This document shows, one piece after another, positions 45,648 to 55,977 of a DNA stretch of 64,000 bases. Positions within the stretch are counted from its first letter, which is position 1. Each line of letters begins with the position of its first letter. The translations under genes and the position numbers were made by a program. The notes beneath the pieces are model-generated. The model saw only the letters and a list, made by a program, of their open reading frames with translations. It was not told the DNA's origin and ran no database searches. This DNA comes from Hyphomicrobiales bacterium (GTDB taxonomy: Bacteria; Pseudomonadota; Alphaproteobacteria; Rhizobiales; Rhizobiaceae): the NCBI GenBank assembly GCA_900469625.1, contig UBXV01000037.1, forward strand, positions 62,697-126,696, read 5' to 3'.

Positions 45648-46805
45648 TCACACTGCCCGCATCGGCTTGGCACTGGAGAGGCCCTTGAGCCACTCAAGAT
45701 AGTAGCCGTAGGCGAAGTGCAGGCCGATACCCACGATGACGAAGAGCGTGCCGGTGATCGGGTTTCGGCCGGTCACGAACAACAGGACCTGACCGACCAT
45801 GGCGAGGATCGTGCCGAAGATGAAGATCGGCAACGAATGGCGGCCGAGCATCGCCAGAGGATGGTCGGCATCAAGCCGGGCAAGGCGATTGACGGCCGGA
45901 AGCACCGCCACGAGATAGGCAAGCGCCAGCACATGCGTCAGGCGCGTCAGCGACAGGAAGGTCTTGTCGAAGCCGGTCAAGACAGCAGGAAGTCCGAAAG
46001 ACAGGTCGATGCTCCACCAGGAAAACAGCACCCATAGTGCGGAGATGCCAAGATAGACGCCGGCGATCGCGATCAGCCACGGCCTGCGGGGCAGCACCGC
46101 CCCCCCACGGATCGCCGTCATCGCAACGATGCCGATGACGAAGAGGAACTGCCAGGACCAGGGATTGAGAAACCAGTAACCCTCGTCGAGGAAGTTGGAG
46201 GGCACCAGCTTGAACACGCCGGCGACCAGCCAGAGCAACGCGGAGGCCGTCAGCAGCAGCCGGCTGCTGATGCCGTTCAGCCAGAGGATGCCGGGCAGCA
46301 TCAAGAACAGAACCGCATACATCGACAGGATGTTGTTGTAGCCGAGCTGGTGGCCCAGCAGCACCATCGCGACGATGCCCTGTTCGGTCTGCTCGACAAA
46401 GGGCCGGATGTTGATCTCGCCGATCAGGTCCTGCCGGCCAAAATAGAGCGCACCGCCGGCAAAGATCGCCAAGGTGACGATACTGGTCATGATATGGGCG
46501 ACATAGAGCGCCAGCGCCCGCCGCCAGATCTTCAGCGTAAGCGCCAGCCGCGCGCCTGAGACGAACTTGCCGCCATAGGCAAGCCCGACCGAGAGACCGG
46601 AGATCAGCACGAAGGCCTCGGCCGAATCCGAGAAGCCGTAGTTCTTGTGGGTCAGGTATTCGAGATACTGGCCCGGAACGTGGTTGACGAAGATCGTCAG
46701 CAGGCAAAGCGCCCTCAACACGTCGAGGCGCGTGTCACGCGCCCCCGGCGCGATGCGGGCGGATACCGTCGGGTCCAGGCCGCCCCCAAATGTCTTTTGC
46801 AGCAT
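45648..46805 (-). CDS. opgC: OpgC-type glucan-modifying acyltransferase
   Basis: A 385-residue membrane protein with about ten hydrophobic segments. DTRLDVLRALCLLTIFVNHVPG, split here, is the OpgC/acyltransferase-3-like N-terminus with conserved His in FVNHVPG; SDSAEAFVLISGLSVGLAYG follows. OpgC proteins add succinyl or related groups to osmoregulated periplasmic glucans. Lying between ndvA and ndvB, it very likely modifies cyclic beta-1,2-glucan. ATG 46805 begins the conserved part; the 65-residue upstream extension is not membrane-like and is rejected. The acyl donor is unknown. Confidence 0.85.
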   Translation of the reverse strand: MLQKTFGGGLDPTVSARIAPGARDTRLDVLRALCLLTIFVNHVPGQYLEYLTHKNYGFSDSAEAFVLISGLSVGLAYGGKFVSGARLALTLKIWRRALALYVAHIMTSIVTLAIFAGGALYFGRQDLIGEINIRPFVEQTEQGIVAMVLLGHQLGYNNILSMYAVLFLMLPGILWLNGISSRLLLTASALLWLVAGVFKLVPSNFLDEGYWFLNPWSWQFLFVIGIVAMTAIRGGAVLPRRPWLIAIAGVYLGISALWVLFSWWSIDLSFGLPAVLTGFDKTFLSLTRLTHVLALAYLVAVLPAVNRLARLDADHPLAMLGRHSLPIFIFGTILAMVGQVLLFVTGRNPITGTLFVIVGIGLHFAYGYYLEWLKGLSSAKPMRAV

Positions 46806-47013
46806 GCGGTCTTTTATCCAGGATCTGGCGCCCCTGCCCCACCCCAGTTGAAACGGGCTCCGGAATGTCCATGGCGGAAGCCAACAACGTCCCGATGCCG
46901 TCGATCGATACGCAAATCCGTCAGGGTTCGCGCAGCCGGCAAATCCGCAAGAAAAAACCGGCCTTGCCCGTTCGGGTGCAAAGCCGGTTTCAACGTTCAC
47001 TCAGTGCCGGCAG

Positions 47014-50000
47014 TTACAGCAAAATGCCTTCATGCGCGTTTTTTGTGACACTATTATTGATGCTGACGACCGGGTTGCGGCTTTTCGCGTCCCGCGTGAC
47101 CGAAATCTTGTGTTTCGTGCCGTTCAGCGTCACTTCGGCCGAGTAGCCGTCCCATGCCTCCGGCAGCACCGGACGGATGACGAGCTTCTCACCTTGCCGG
47201 CGAATGCCGAGGATACCCTCGACGCCAGCGCGATAGAGCCAGCCGGCCGACCCGGTATACCAGGTCCAGCCGCCGCGTCCGGCAAGCGCGCCTTCGCCGT
47301 AGATATCGGCCGCAACCACATAGGGCTCGACCCGGTAGTGATCGGCATCTTCGCGGCTGAGCGCATGCGAGACCGGGTTCAGCATCTGGAAGACACGCCA
47401 GGCTTCCTCAGCCCGTCCCTGCTCGGCAAAGGCCAGCGCGACCCAGGTGGCCGCATGGGTATATTGCCCGCCGTTTTCACGCACGCCGGGCGGATAGGCC
47501 TTGATGTAGCCCGGGTCCTGCCTGGTTCGTTCAAGCGGCGGCGTGAACAGCCGGACGATGCGGCGGTCGGGATCGACCAGTTCGGCCATGACGGCATCCA
47601 TCGCGTTCTGCGACCGTTGCTCATCACCTTCGCCCGAAAGCACGCTCCAGGACTGGCCGATCGAATCGATCCGGCATTCGTCGCTGTCGCTCGAGCCGAG
47701 CGGCGTGCCATCGTCGTAATAACCACGACGATAGTAGTCGCCATCCCAGCCTGCCTCGTCGAGCACGGCCTTCAAGGCAGCGAGGTGCGTCTCCCAATGG
47801 GTGACGCGCGCCTTGTCCTTGCGCTCGCGCGCAAAGGGCAGGAAACCGCGCAGGGTGCCGGCCAGGAACCAGCCGAGCCAGACGCTGGTGCCGCGGCCGG
47901 CGATGCCGACGCGGTTCATGCCGTCGTTCCAGTCGCCGCCGAGAATGAGCGGCAGGCCGTTTTCGCCGCTGCGCTTGATCGCCAGATCGAGCGCGCGGGC
48001 GCAATGCTCATAGACGTCGGCGATCTCATCGGAGATCTCAGGCTTGTAGAAGGCGTCGTGCTGGCCTTCCTCGAGCGCCGGGCCGGTGATGAACGCGATC
48101 TTCTCACCGAGGATATCGGCAGACCCCGTCACTTCGCAGTAATGGGTGACGGCATGGGCAAGCCAGACGACGTCGTCCGAAATCATCGTGCGCACGCCGG
48201 CACCGGTGCCCGGCAGCCACCAATGCTGCACGTCGCCTTCGACGAACTGCCGAGCAGCTGCGTTGAGGATCTGCGCACGTGCCAGTTCCGGTCGGTGGAT
48301 CAGGAACGCCAGCGTGTCCTGCAACTGGTCGCGGAAGCCGAAGGCACCGCTTGCCTGGTAGAAGGCCGAACGCGCCATGATCCGGCAGCCCAGGCTCTGA
48401 TAGGGCAGCCAGTTGTTGATCATGGTGTTGAACGCCGCATCCGGTGTTTCCACCTTCACGATGTCGGTGAACGCGCTCCAGAAGGATTTGGCTGCATCGA
48501 TGATCGTGTCGAACGGGGTCTGGCGCAATTCGCCGAGCACCGCGCGCATCTGTTCTTCAGTGTCGGCATCGCCGAGAATGAAGGTCAGCTGCCTTTCGGC
48601 GCCGGGCTCGATCACCAGGTCGGTCGCGAGCGCCGCGCAGGCGTCGCCGTCGACATCGATGGAACCGGAAAGCTCGGCACCGGCAAGAACCGCCTGCGGC
48701 ACGAGAACGCCGCCGACCCGCCCGAGGAACTCGCGGCGGCTGGCCGTGTGGCTCAACCCTTCGCCGCCCTCGACGGCGAAGAACGCGGAACGGCCGGCAT
48801 AATCGATGCTGTAGGGGTTGGTGGCAACCAGTGCACCGGATGCCTCATCCCAGGTCGACAGCACGAAGGGCGCCATGCGTGCACGGTTGTTGCCGAGCAC
48901 CCATTCGGCAAAGCCATAGACCTTCAGCTGGCGGGCAGACGTCGAGCGGTTGCGGATCGTGACGCGCACGAGCTTTGCCGGCAAGGTGGCGTGCACCGAA
49001 TGCGCGGCCTCGATATCGAGATCGTCCTGCGTGCTGCGGAAGGTCGAATAGCCAAGCCCGTGGCGCGTCTCGAAAACGACCGCCCGGTTGCGCGACAGCG
49101 CCGCATAGGGCGTCATCACCGCGCCGCTCGCCATGTCGCGAATGAAGATCGCCTCGCCCGGCCGGTTGACGACCACGTCATTGGCCCAGGGCGTCAGCTG
49201 GTAGTCGCGCGAGTTGCGGCTCCAGGTGAAGGCGGCCCCTTCGGCCGAAACGTGGAAGCCGAACTGTTCGTTGGAGATGACGTTGATCCACGGCTGCGGG
49301 GTCGCCTCGCCGCCACGCAGGCGCACGACATATTCGCGCCCGCCTTCGGCAAAGCCGCCGTACCCGTTCCAGAAATCGAGACCATCGCCGACGATCGCCG
49401 CATCGACGGCATCCGCCGGCTGCTGCGGCGCCGCCAACAACGGGACGCTTGTTTCGCTGCCCTTCACCGGTGGCGTCGAATAGAGCGAGTTGGCACGGGC
49501 GATCTGGTCGGAGATCGTGCCGTTGCGGGCGTGGAAGACGGCGCGCGAAGCCGACAGCAGCGTCGACCAGGTCTCCGCCTCCATCAGGTCGCGGCGCACC
49601 GAGAAGATGTGCTGGCGCGGGCCGTCCGAGAGGCCGCGAAGCCTCAGATTCTCGCACATGGAATCGAGCGCGTGCTGCATGTCCTGGGCATAGGACGAGG
49701 CGCGCTCGTTGATGATCACGAGGTCGGCGGTAATACCGCGGGCGCGCAGATACTCCTGCGCCCGAAGGGCTTCGCGGGCAATGCCGAGATCGCCGTCGTC
49801 GTTGATGCGCAGGCAGAAGATCGGGAAGTCGCCCGAGATCGCCAGCGGCCAGAGGGTCGACTGCGACGCGAGCCCCGCCTGAACCGTCGCGGTATCGGCG
49901 CGCAGGTGCATGTCGGGGTAGACGAGATAGCGGCCGAGCATCTGGAAGCTTGCGGCCTCTTGCGAGGTGACGCCGACATGGCGCATCTGCACCTGGCTGC

Positions 50001-53000
50001 GCGTCCACGCATGGATCAGCTCGTGATTGAAGGTTTCCGTGTGGCGGTAACGATCGATCGCGCGATCGACGGCTTCGCGGTTGGGTGCGGCGATCGTCCA
50101 GAAGACGACGCTGACCTTCTTGCCGGCCGGAACGCGCACGACGCGACGCAGAGACATGATCGGATCGAGCGTGAAGCCGTCCGTTCCCGAAAGCACCGCG
50201 TCGGTGTCGAAGGCAGCAGCTTCAGCAAGCGTGCGCCCCTGGCCGATGAAGCGGCGACGATCGGTCTCGGCCTCGGTCGGACGATCGCTGCCGGCATTGT
50301 CGGTGACGAGATGCGCCACTTCCATATCCGGGTCACTGGGGCTGCGCTTGTTGCGGCTGACGTGGATGACGTCGCCGCGACGGCTGATTTCCGTGCGCAG
50401 GAACATCTTGGAGAAGACGGGATGGGCGCTGTCGGCCTCGTCGGTCGAAAGCACCGGTTCGGCGTAAGAGGTCACCTCGATGAAGCGGTCCTGGGTGCCG
50501 GTGTTGAGCAGGATGACGCGGCGGCCTTCGGCATCGTGCTCGGTGGCGACGATGCACTCGACCTCGCTGGTGAGGTCGCCGACGGTCTTGACGAATTCGG
50601 CTTTGTCGTCGCCGAAGCGGGTCAGAAGCTTTTCGCCGACCGCACGCCGCGGCTCGGCAGTCGCCGACCACCAGTCGCCCGTCGTCGTATCGCGCAGGAA
50701 GATGAAGGTGCCGGTGCGGTCCTCGACCGGATCGGGCTTCCAGCGGGTGACCGACTGGCCGTTCCAGCGCGCATAGCCGGCACCGGTTGCCGTCAGCATC
50801 ACCGCATAATGGCCGTTCGACAGGAACACGGTTTCGCGATCCTGGGCGAGCGGATTTTCGATGACGCGGACCTCCGGACGCAACAGGTCGTCCTGGCCCT
50901 TGCCGAGCGATTCCGGCTCGCGCTTGGCGTTCATGATCGGGATGTCGCGCGGCGCCTTTTCCTGCAAAAGCAGTTCGGCCGCCTCGATCACCGGATCGGC
51001 ATGGAACCATTCGCGCAGCTTGCCGGTGAAGACGACGTTGGCGACGGCCGCGATCGACATGCCATGGTGGTGGGCATAGTAGTTGCGCACCACGGCGCAT
51101 TTCTGCCCCTCGGGGACGCGGGTCGGGGTGAAGTCTACGGCGTCGTGGAAGCCGTAGACGCCGAGTGCGCCCACTTCGCGCAGGCGGCCGAGATTGGCGA
51201 GCGCCGCCTTCGGATCGTACATGCAGGCGAGGATCGAGGCGTAGGGCGCAATGACGGCGTTCTGGCCGAGACCACGCTTGAGGCCGAGCGTCGGCACGCC
51301 GAAGTTGGTGTACTGATAGGTCAGCTCATGGTCGCGGGCGTTGAATGCGGCTTCCGAGATGCCCCAAGGCGTGCCGAGACGGCGGCCGTGATTGATCTGC
51401 TCCTTGACCACCAGATTGTTGGTCTGGTTAAGGATGCCGCCCTGACGTTCCTGCATGACCAATGGCGGCATCAGATATTCGAACATCGAGCCGGACCAGG
51501 AGATCAGCGCGCCGCGCGCGCCGATCGGCACGATCGGGCGGCCAAGCTTGTACCAGTGCTCGGTCGGGAGATCCCCCTTGGCGATGGCAAACAGGCTCGT
51601 GAGCCGCGCCTCGGACGCGAGCAGGTCGTAGCAGGCCTCGTCGAGCTCGTTGGCATTGACGCGGAAGCCGATCGAAAGCAGGCGGCGCTCCGGCCGGAAC
51701 AGGAAGCCGAAATCCATCGAGAAGGCGATGTCGCGGGCGCGATCCTTCAGAACCGCCAGTCGCTGGCGCAGCGCCTCGATGGCGCCAAGATCGAACACGC
51801 CGTCGGCGATATGCGCCTCGCAGGTGGTGACGAGCGCGTTTGCCCACTTCGTCACTTCGCTGCTCTGGGCCGTGCGCACCTCGTGGTCGAGATTGACGGT
51901 CAGCTTATGCATGTCGCGCGCGAGAACGGCGAGGTTGATCACGCGGATCGATGCAAACTCATGCTCGCGCTTGACGGCGGCGAGCGCGTTCTGGAAACCG
52001 GCGATGCGCTCCTCGATCAGGCGGCGCAGCGGACGAACAGTCTTGCGGTCGTCCGGCAGCTCCTTCAGCACTTCGGCGAGAATGGCGACCACGTCGCCGA
52101 TGCCGTCGAGACTGCCCTGGACGTGCGCCGACGGCGCCTCGGCCCATTCGCGGCACATGGACGACACGGCGATCAGGTGGCCGGCCAGGTTGCCGCTATC
52201 GACCGACGAGATGTAGCGCGGCTCCATCGTCTCAAGCGTGTTGGTGCGGTACCAGTTGAACAGATGGCCGCGATATTTCGGCATCCGGTCGATGGTTGCG
52301 ATCGTCTGTTCCAGGCGGTTGATCGTTTCTTCGAAGCCGATCCAGCCGAAGTCGCGGGCCGACATCACCGAGAGCAGGTAGACGCCGATATTGGTCGGCG
52401 AGGTGCGCTCGGCCAGAACCGGTTGCGGCGTTTCTTGGAAATTGTCCGGCGGCAGGAAGTTCTGCTCGGCGGTGACGAAGGTCTCGAAATACCGCCAGGT
52501 GCGCCGCGCGATCAGGCGCATCTCCTCGATCGCCTCGTCGGAAACCACCAGCTGGTCCTCGGTCTCGGCCGACTGGCTGACGAACCATGCGACGGCGGGC
52601 GACAGGGCCCACAGCAGCGCAAAGGGAATGCCGATGAAGGGCAGGCCCGTATCCGAAATGGCAGCGAGCGCCAGCGAGATCGCCGACAGCGCCGGTGCGA
52701 TCCACATCGCCTTGTAATAGTCGACGATGCTTCCGTGTCCTGCACTCTGCACCTGAGCGGCGGTTCGCCATTCCAGCATCAGCTTGCGGCTGACGAAGGT
52801 ACGGTAGAGCGAGCGCACGATGGCGTCGCACATCATCGCCGCGCCATGGGCGATGAAGACGATGCGAAGTGCAACCTGGGCATTGGCTGCACGAACTTCG
52901 GTCAGCACCGCGTGAAGATGGGCGCGCGCGACGATGTCGTTGCGGCGCGGCAGGAGACCGTTGATCAGCGACAGGGTCGGGGCGACGAATAAGCTGAAGA

Positions 53001-55629
53001 TCAGCACGATCTGCCAGATCAGCGCCTCGGTCGGCTGCATGTAGTACCAGCCCATGACGGAGGCGACGAGCCAGGCACAGGGGATCAGCGAGCGGCGCAG
53101 GTTGTCGTACATCTTCCAGCGGCCGAGCATCGACAGGCCGTTCGACGGATTGAAGATGTAGGGAAGCAGCTGCCAGTCGCCGCGGGCCCAGCGATGCTGG
53201 CGCGACATCTCGACCTCGTAGCGGGTCGGGAAATCCTCAACCAGCTCGACATCGGTTACCAGCGCGCAGCGCACATAGGAGCCTTCGAGCAGGTCGTGGC
53301 TGAGGACGGCGTTCTCCTCGATCCGGCCCTTGAGTGCCGCCTCGAAGGCGTCGACGTGATAGAGGCCCTTGCCGGTGAAGCTGCCTTCGCCGACGATGTC
53401 CTGGTAGACGTCGGAAACGGTGAAGACGTAAGGATCGATGCCGCGATTGGCCGAGAAGATGCGCTGGAAGGCCGAGGCTTCGCTTCCCGTCGTCAGCGAC
53501 GGCGTCACGCGCGGCTGCAGCAGGCTGTAGCCGGCAATCACCTTCTGCGTCTCGGGGTCGACGACCGGGCGGTTGATCGGGTGGTACATCTTGCCGACGA
53601 GCTTCGTCACCGCGTCACGCATCAGGCGCGTATCGGCGTCGAGCGTCATGACGTACTGGACGTTCTCCGGCACGGTGTTGGCGCCCTGGAGGAACGAGGT
53701 GTCCCGATCGCCGCGCAAAAGCAGGTTCAGCTCATGCAGCTTGCCGCGCTTGCGCTCCCAGCCCATCCACACGCCTTCCGCCTCGTTGAAGAGACGGCGG
53801 CGATGCAGCAGGAAGAAGCGCGTCTTGCCGTCATAGGCGTAGCGCGCCGAGAGCTCGGCAACCTCGCGACGGGCATAATCGAGCACGTCGGTATCGGCCG
53901 CCGTTTCCTCGAGCTTGCTGTCGACCCAGTCGCTGAGGAGCGCGAAATAGATCTCGCCACGCGGATTGGCGAGGTAATGAACCTCGAGGTTGCGCACCAG
54001 CTCGTCGACATGGTCGCGCTTGGAGATCAGGCAGGGCACGACGACCAACGTGCGGGCATAGTCCGGCACGCCATCGAGGAACTCGTAGCCGACCAGCCGC
54101 GACGGTTTGACGAAGAGCGTGACCAGCGTGTTGAACAGCCCCATCGCGCCTTCCGACGCCGGCAGCGCGAACAACAGCAGCATGATCAGCTTGGCGCCGT
54201 TCGGGATGTCCATCGGGCTGACGAAGGAATAGACGGCGAACATCGCCAGGATCGTCAGCAGGATGTTCGGGCCGGCGATGGCAAACCAGTCGAGCTTGCG
54301 GCTGAGGCGGATGATGCTCTGCAGCACGGATGGGCGGTAGCCGATCTTCTGCTCAAGCGCCTTGCGCTGCTTGCCGACGAGGAAGGAGCCGACGTTCGGC
54401 TCGTGGATTTGCGGCTCGACGGCCGCCGCCGCTTCGGCTTCCTTCACCATCGCGATGGCAATCTGGGTGACTTCGTACTCGCTGTGGCCGGAACGGCGCG
54501 CCAGCTTTTCGATCGTGTCGCGATACTTGTTGCGCGAGCCGAATTCGAGCGCGGCGTAGTCGGAGCCCTCGCGCAGCGCCGCATCGATCTTGCTGACGCT
54601 TTCGAACCAGACGGCCCAGTCGGTATCGTCGATCTCGCGCAGGCTGCGGATGATGTTGCTCATCGTCGCATTGCCCGACGACAGGCGGTTCTGTTCCGCA
54701 ACCAGCGCGTCCTCGACGTCGCTGCCGCGCTTTTCGAGCTGCTCTTCGATCCAGGCGATCACCGAGCCGGAAGTCTGCGAGCCGTCGCGCATGCGGTAGA
54801 GCAGCTGTGCGACGAAGGTGTTGTCGGCGGCGAGCGCCTCGGATTCGGACAAGAGCGCGCGGGATTTTTCCGGGTCATTGTGCCGGATGATCTGGTCGGC
54901 GATGTCGTTGGCCTTGCGCCGCATGCCGCGCGACCGCTCGACGCGGATGGCGATGCGCCTGAGATTCTCGATCAGGACGAAGCGCAGGATAGACGGCAGA
55001 GCCCACAGCTCGCCGATCTTGAAGGTGTCGTGCTTCTGGAAGCCCTCGACCATCGCTGTGATGCTTTCCCGCGAAACGGTGCTGTGCGTGTGGGCGACAT
55101 AGAGCCAGGCCAGCGCCATGGTGCGCGGTATAACCGTGCCGGCAACGGAAATCGTCGGCAGCTGGCGGTAGAACTTGCGCGGGAAGTCGCGGCGCACTTC
55201 CTGGATCGCTTCCTCGACCACGTGATGGTTGTCGAGCAGCCATTCGGCGGCCGGCGTGATCGACGCCCCCGCCTCGACGTCGGCGGCCGTCGCCCGATAC
55301 ACCCTCAGGATTTCGTTTTCGTTCTCGCGGTGGCGCGGACGGAACTCGAACGGGAAGAAGCCCGGCAGCGACGGTGCGCCCTTGAGCGCAAGGGTCTCGC
55401 CGCTTTGCCTGAGATCCTCCAGCGAGAAAAAGGTCGAGCGGATCGAATCGTTGTAATCGATCAATTTCGCTTCCGGTTCGCGAGAAGAGGAGGACGGCGT
55501 GTTATGAAGGGGCATGGGTGCTGGTTCTGAATCCAACCGGGGTTGATCGGCCCGGCTCTCGTTGTTGTGCCGGGTTGGCTGCGGTCCTGAGGTTCCAGGC
55601 TTGGCCGGCGCGTTGCTAGACACGGTCAT
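47014..55629 (-). CDS. ndvB: Cyclic beta-1,2-glucan synthase
   Basis: A giant 2871-residue inner-membrane enzyme that initiates on itself, elongates, cyclises and trims beta-1,2-glucan from UDP-glucose. The glycosyltransferase (GT84) region has DAD at 664-666 (TLDADTRLMRDAV) and QHRWARGDW at 811-819, flanked by transmembrane clusters at about 430-520 and 830-1030. A glycoamylase-like domain follows, and the C-terminal part is a GH94 phosphorylase-type module (GGDWNDGMNRVG, YTGSAGWLYRAG), which controls ring size. ATG 55629 is used because GGAGG lies five bases upstream. Family lengths are 2830-2870. It is convergent with ndvA and divergent from the LysR gene's far side. Confidence 0.97.
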   Translation of the reverse strand: MTVSSNAPAKPGTSGPQPTRHNNESRADQPRLDSEPAPMPLHNTPSSSSREPEAKLIDYNDSIRSTFFSLEDLRQSGETLALKGAPSLPGFFPFEFRPRHRENENEILRVYRATAADVEAGASITPAAEWLLDNHHVVEEAIQEVRRDFPRKFYRQLPTISVAGTVIPRTMALAWLYVAHTHSTVSRESITAMVEGFQKHDTFKIGELWALPSILRFVLIENLRRIAIRVERSRGMRRKANDIADQIIRHNDPEKSRALLSESEALAADNTFVAQLLYRMRDGSQTSGSVIAWIEEQLEKRGSDVEDALVAEQNRLSSGNATMSNIIRSLREIDDTDWAVWFESVSKIDAALREGSDYAALEFGSRNKYRDTIEKLARRSGHSEYEVTQIAIAMVKEAEAAAAVEPQIHEPNVGSFLVGKQRKALEQKIGYRPSVLQSIIRLSRKLDWFAIAGPNILLTILAMFAVYSFVSPMDIPNGAKLIMLLLFALPASEGAMGLFNTLVTLFVKPSRLVGYEFLDGVPDYARTLVVVPCLISKRDHVDELVRNLEVHYLANPRGEIYFALLSDWVDSKLEETAADTDVLDYARREVAELSARYAYDGKTRFFLLHRRRLFNEAEGVWMGWERKRGKLHELNLLLRGDRDTSFLQGANTVPENVQYVMTLDADTRLMRDAVTKLVGKMYHPINRPVVDPETQKVIAGYSLLQPRVTPSLTTGSEASAFQRIFSANRGIDPYVFTVSDVYQDIVGEGSFTGKGLYHVDAFEAALKGRIEENAVLSHDLLEGSYVRCALVTDVELVEDFPTRYEVEMSRQHRWARGDWQLLPYIFNPSNGLSMLGRWKMYDNLRRSLIPCAWLVASVMGWYYMQPTEALIWQIVLIFSLFVAPTLSLINGLLPRRNDIVARAHLHAVLTEVRAANAQVALRIVFIAHGAAMMCDAIVRSLYRTFVSRKLMLEWRTAAQVQSAGHGSIVDYYKAMWIAPALSAISLALAAISDTGLPFIGIPFALLWALSPAVAWFVSQSAETEDQLVVSDEAIEEMRLIARRTWRYFETFVTAEQNFLPPDNFQETPQPVLAERTSPTNIGVYLLSVMSARDFGWIGFEETINRLEQTIATIDRMPKYRGHLFNWYRTNTLETMEPRYISSVDSGNLAGHLIAVSSMCREWAEAPSAHVQGSLDGIGDVVAILAEVLKELPDDRKTVRPLRRLIEERIAGFQNALAAVKREHEFASIRVINLAVLARDMHKLTVNLDHEVRTAQSSEVTKWANALVTTCEAHIADGVFDLGAIEALRQRLAVLKDRARDIAFSMDFGFLFRPERRLLSIGFRVNANELDEACYDLLASEARLTSLFAIAKGDLPTEHWYKLGRPIVPIGARGALISWSGSMFEYLMPPLVMQERQGGILNQTNNLVVKEQINHGRRLGTPWGISEAAFNARDHELTYQYTNFGVPTLGLKRGLGQNAVIAPYASILACMYDPKAALANLGRLREVGALGVYGFHDAVDFTPTRVPEGQKCAVVRNYYAHHHGMSIAAVANVVFTGKLREWFHADPVIEAAELLLQEKAPRDIPIMNAKREPESLGKGQDDLLRPEVRVIENPLAQDRETVFLSNGHYAVMLTATGAGYARWNGQSVTRWKPDPVEDRTGTFIFLRDTTTGDWWSATAEPRRAVGEKLLTRFGDDKAEFVKTVGDLTSEVECIVATEHDAEGRRVILLNTGTQDRFIEVTSYAEPVLSTDEADSAHPVFSKMFLRTEISRRGDVIHVSRNKRSPSDPDMEVAHLVTDNAGSDRPTEAETDRRRFIGQGRTLAEAAAFDTDAVLSGTDGFTLDPIMSLRRVVRVPAGKKVSVVFWTIAAPNREAVDRAIDRYRHTETFNHELIHAWTRSQVQMRHVGVTSQEAASFQMLGRYLVYPDMHLRADTATVQAGLASQSTLWPLAISGDFPIFCLRINDDGDLGIAREALRAQEYLRARGITADLVIINERASSYAQDMQHALDSMCENLRLRGLSDGPRQHIFSVRRDLMEAETWSTLLSASRAVFHARNGTISDQIARANSLYSTPPVKGSETSVPLLAAPQQPADAVDAAIVGDGLDFWNGYGGFAEGGREYVVRLRGGEATPQPWINVISNEQFGFHVSAEGAAFTWSRNSRDYQLTPWANDVVVNRPGEAIFIRDMASGAVMTPYAALSRNRAVVFETRHGLGYSTFRSTQDDLDIEAAHSVHATLPAKLVRVTIRNRSTSARQLKVYGFAEWVLGNNRARMAPFVLSTWDEASGALVATNPYSIDYAGRSAFFAVEGGEGLSHTASRREFLGRVGGVLVPQAVLAGAELSGSIDVDGDACAALATDLVIEPGAERQLTFILGDADTEEQMRAVLGELRQTPFDTIIDAAKSFWSAFTDIVKVETPDAAFNTMINNWLPYQSLGCRIMARSAFYQASGAFGFRDQLQDTLAFLIHRPELARAQILNAAARQFVEGDVQHWWLPGTGAGVRTMISDDVVWLAHAVTHYCEVTGSADILGEKIAFITGPALEEGQHDAFYKPEISDEIADVYEHCARALDLAIKRSGENGLPLILGGDWNDGMNRVGIAGRGTSVWLGWFLAGTLRGFLPFARERKDKARVTHWETHLAALKAVLDEAGWDGDYYRRGYYDDGTPLGSSDSDECRIDSIGQSWSVLSGEGDEQRSQNAMDAVMAELVDPDRRIVRLFTPPLERTRQDPGYIKAYPPGVRENGGQYTHAATWVALAFAEQGRAEEAWRVFQMLNPVSHALSREDADHYRVEPYVVAADIYGEGALAGRGGWTWYTGSAGWLYRAGVEGILGIRRQGEKLVIRPVLPEAWDGYSAEVTLNGTKHKISVTRDAKSRNPVVSINNSVTKNAHEGILL

Positions 55630-55977
55630 GTGTCCTCCCATCCGCCGTCAATTCCCGGCAAAGCGGAAACTGGCGGAAACTGGCACCGCCCTTGAACTGG
55701 GCATCGGAAAAAGCAAAGCCGGCGGCGCATTGGTTTTCAAGGCCGCGTGATGCATGAAAGTGGCATTTTTTAGCCGTGCTGCCAACAGCTTGCAAGGATC
55801 GACGGCTCAAGTTTGAACGAATTGCGCACACTCTGACAGGGCGAAAGCGCACGCGCCTTTGCCCGCCGGTGGCACCCTCGAAACGATCTGTCAATTTTGC
55901 CCCTTCCCGGCGCATCTCTGGGTGGCCGTCCGTCGCCAAACGCTGCCGCGACGGGAAGGTTCCGATCGACGACCCGA
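55630..55977 (-). other. Gene-free region upstream of ndvB
   Basis: This 348-base stretch separates the ndvB start from the stop of the LysR gene, both on the minus strand. It must contain the ndvB promoter unless ndvB is read through from the LysR gene. No clear promoter boxes, hairpins or small reading frames stand out. Confidence 0.5.

Noticed and set aside
47032-52992. A 1986-codon open frame antisense to ndvB
   Set aside because: It mirrors ndvB codons in high-GC DNA; its translation is Arg/Asp/Gly/His-rich with no domains, and ndvB has clear motifs throughout.
53194-55530. A 778-codon open frame antisense to the 5' part of ndvB
   Set aside because: Same shadow effect; composition is unlike a real protein and no ribosome binding site is seen.
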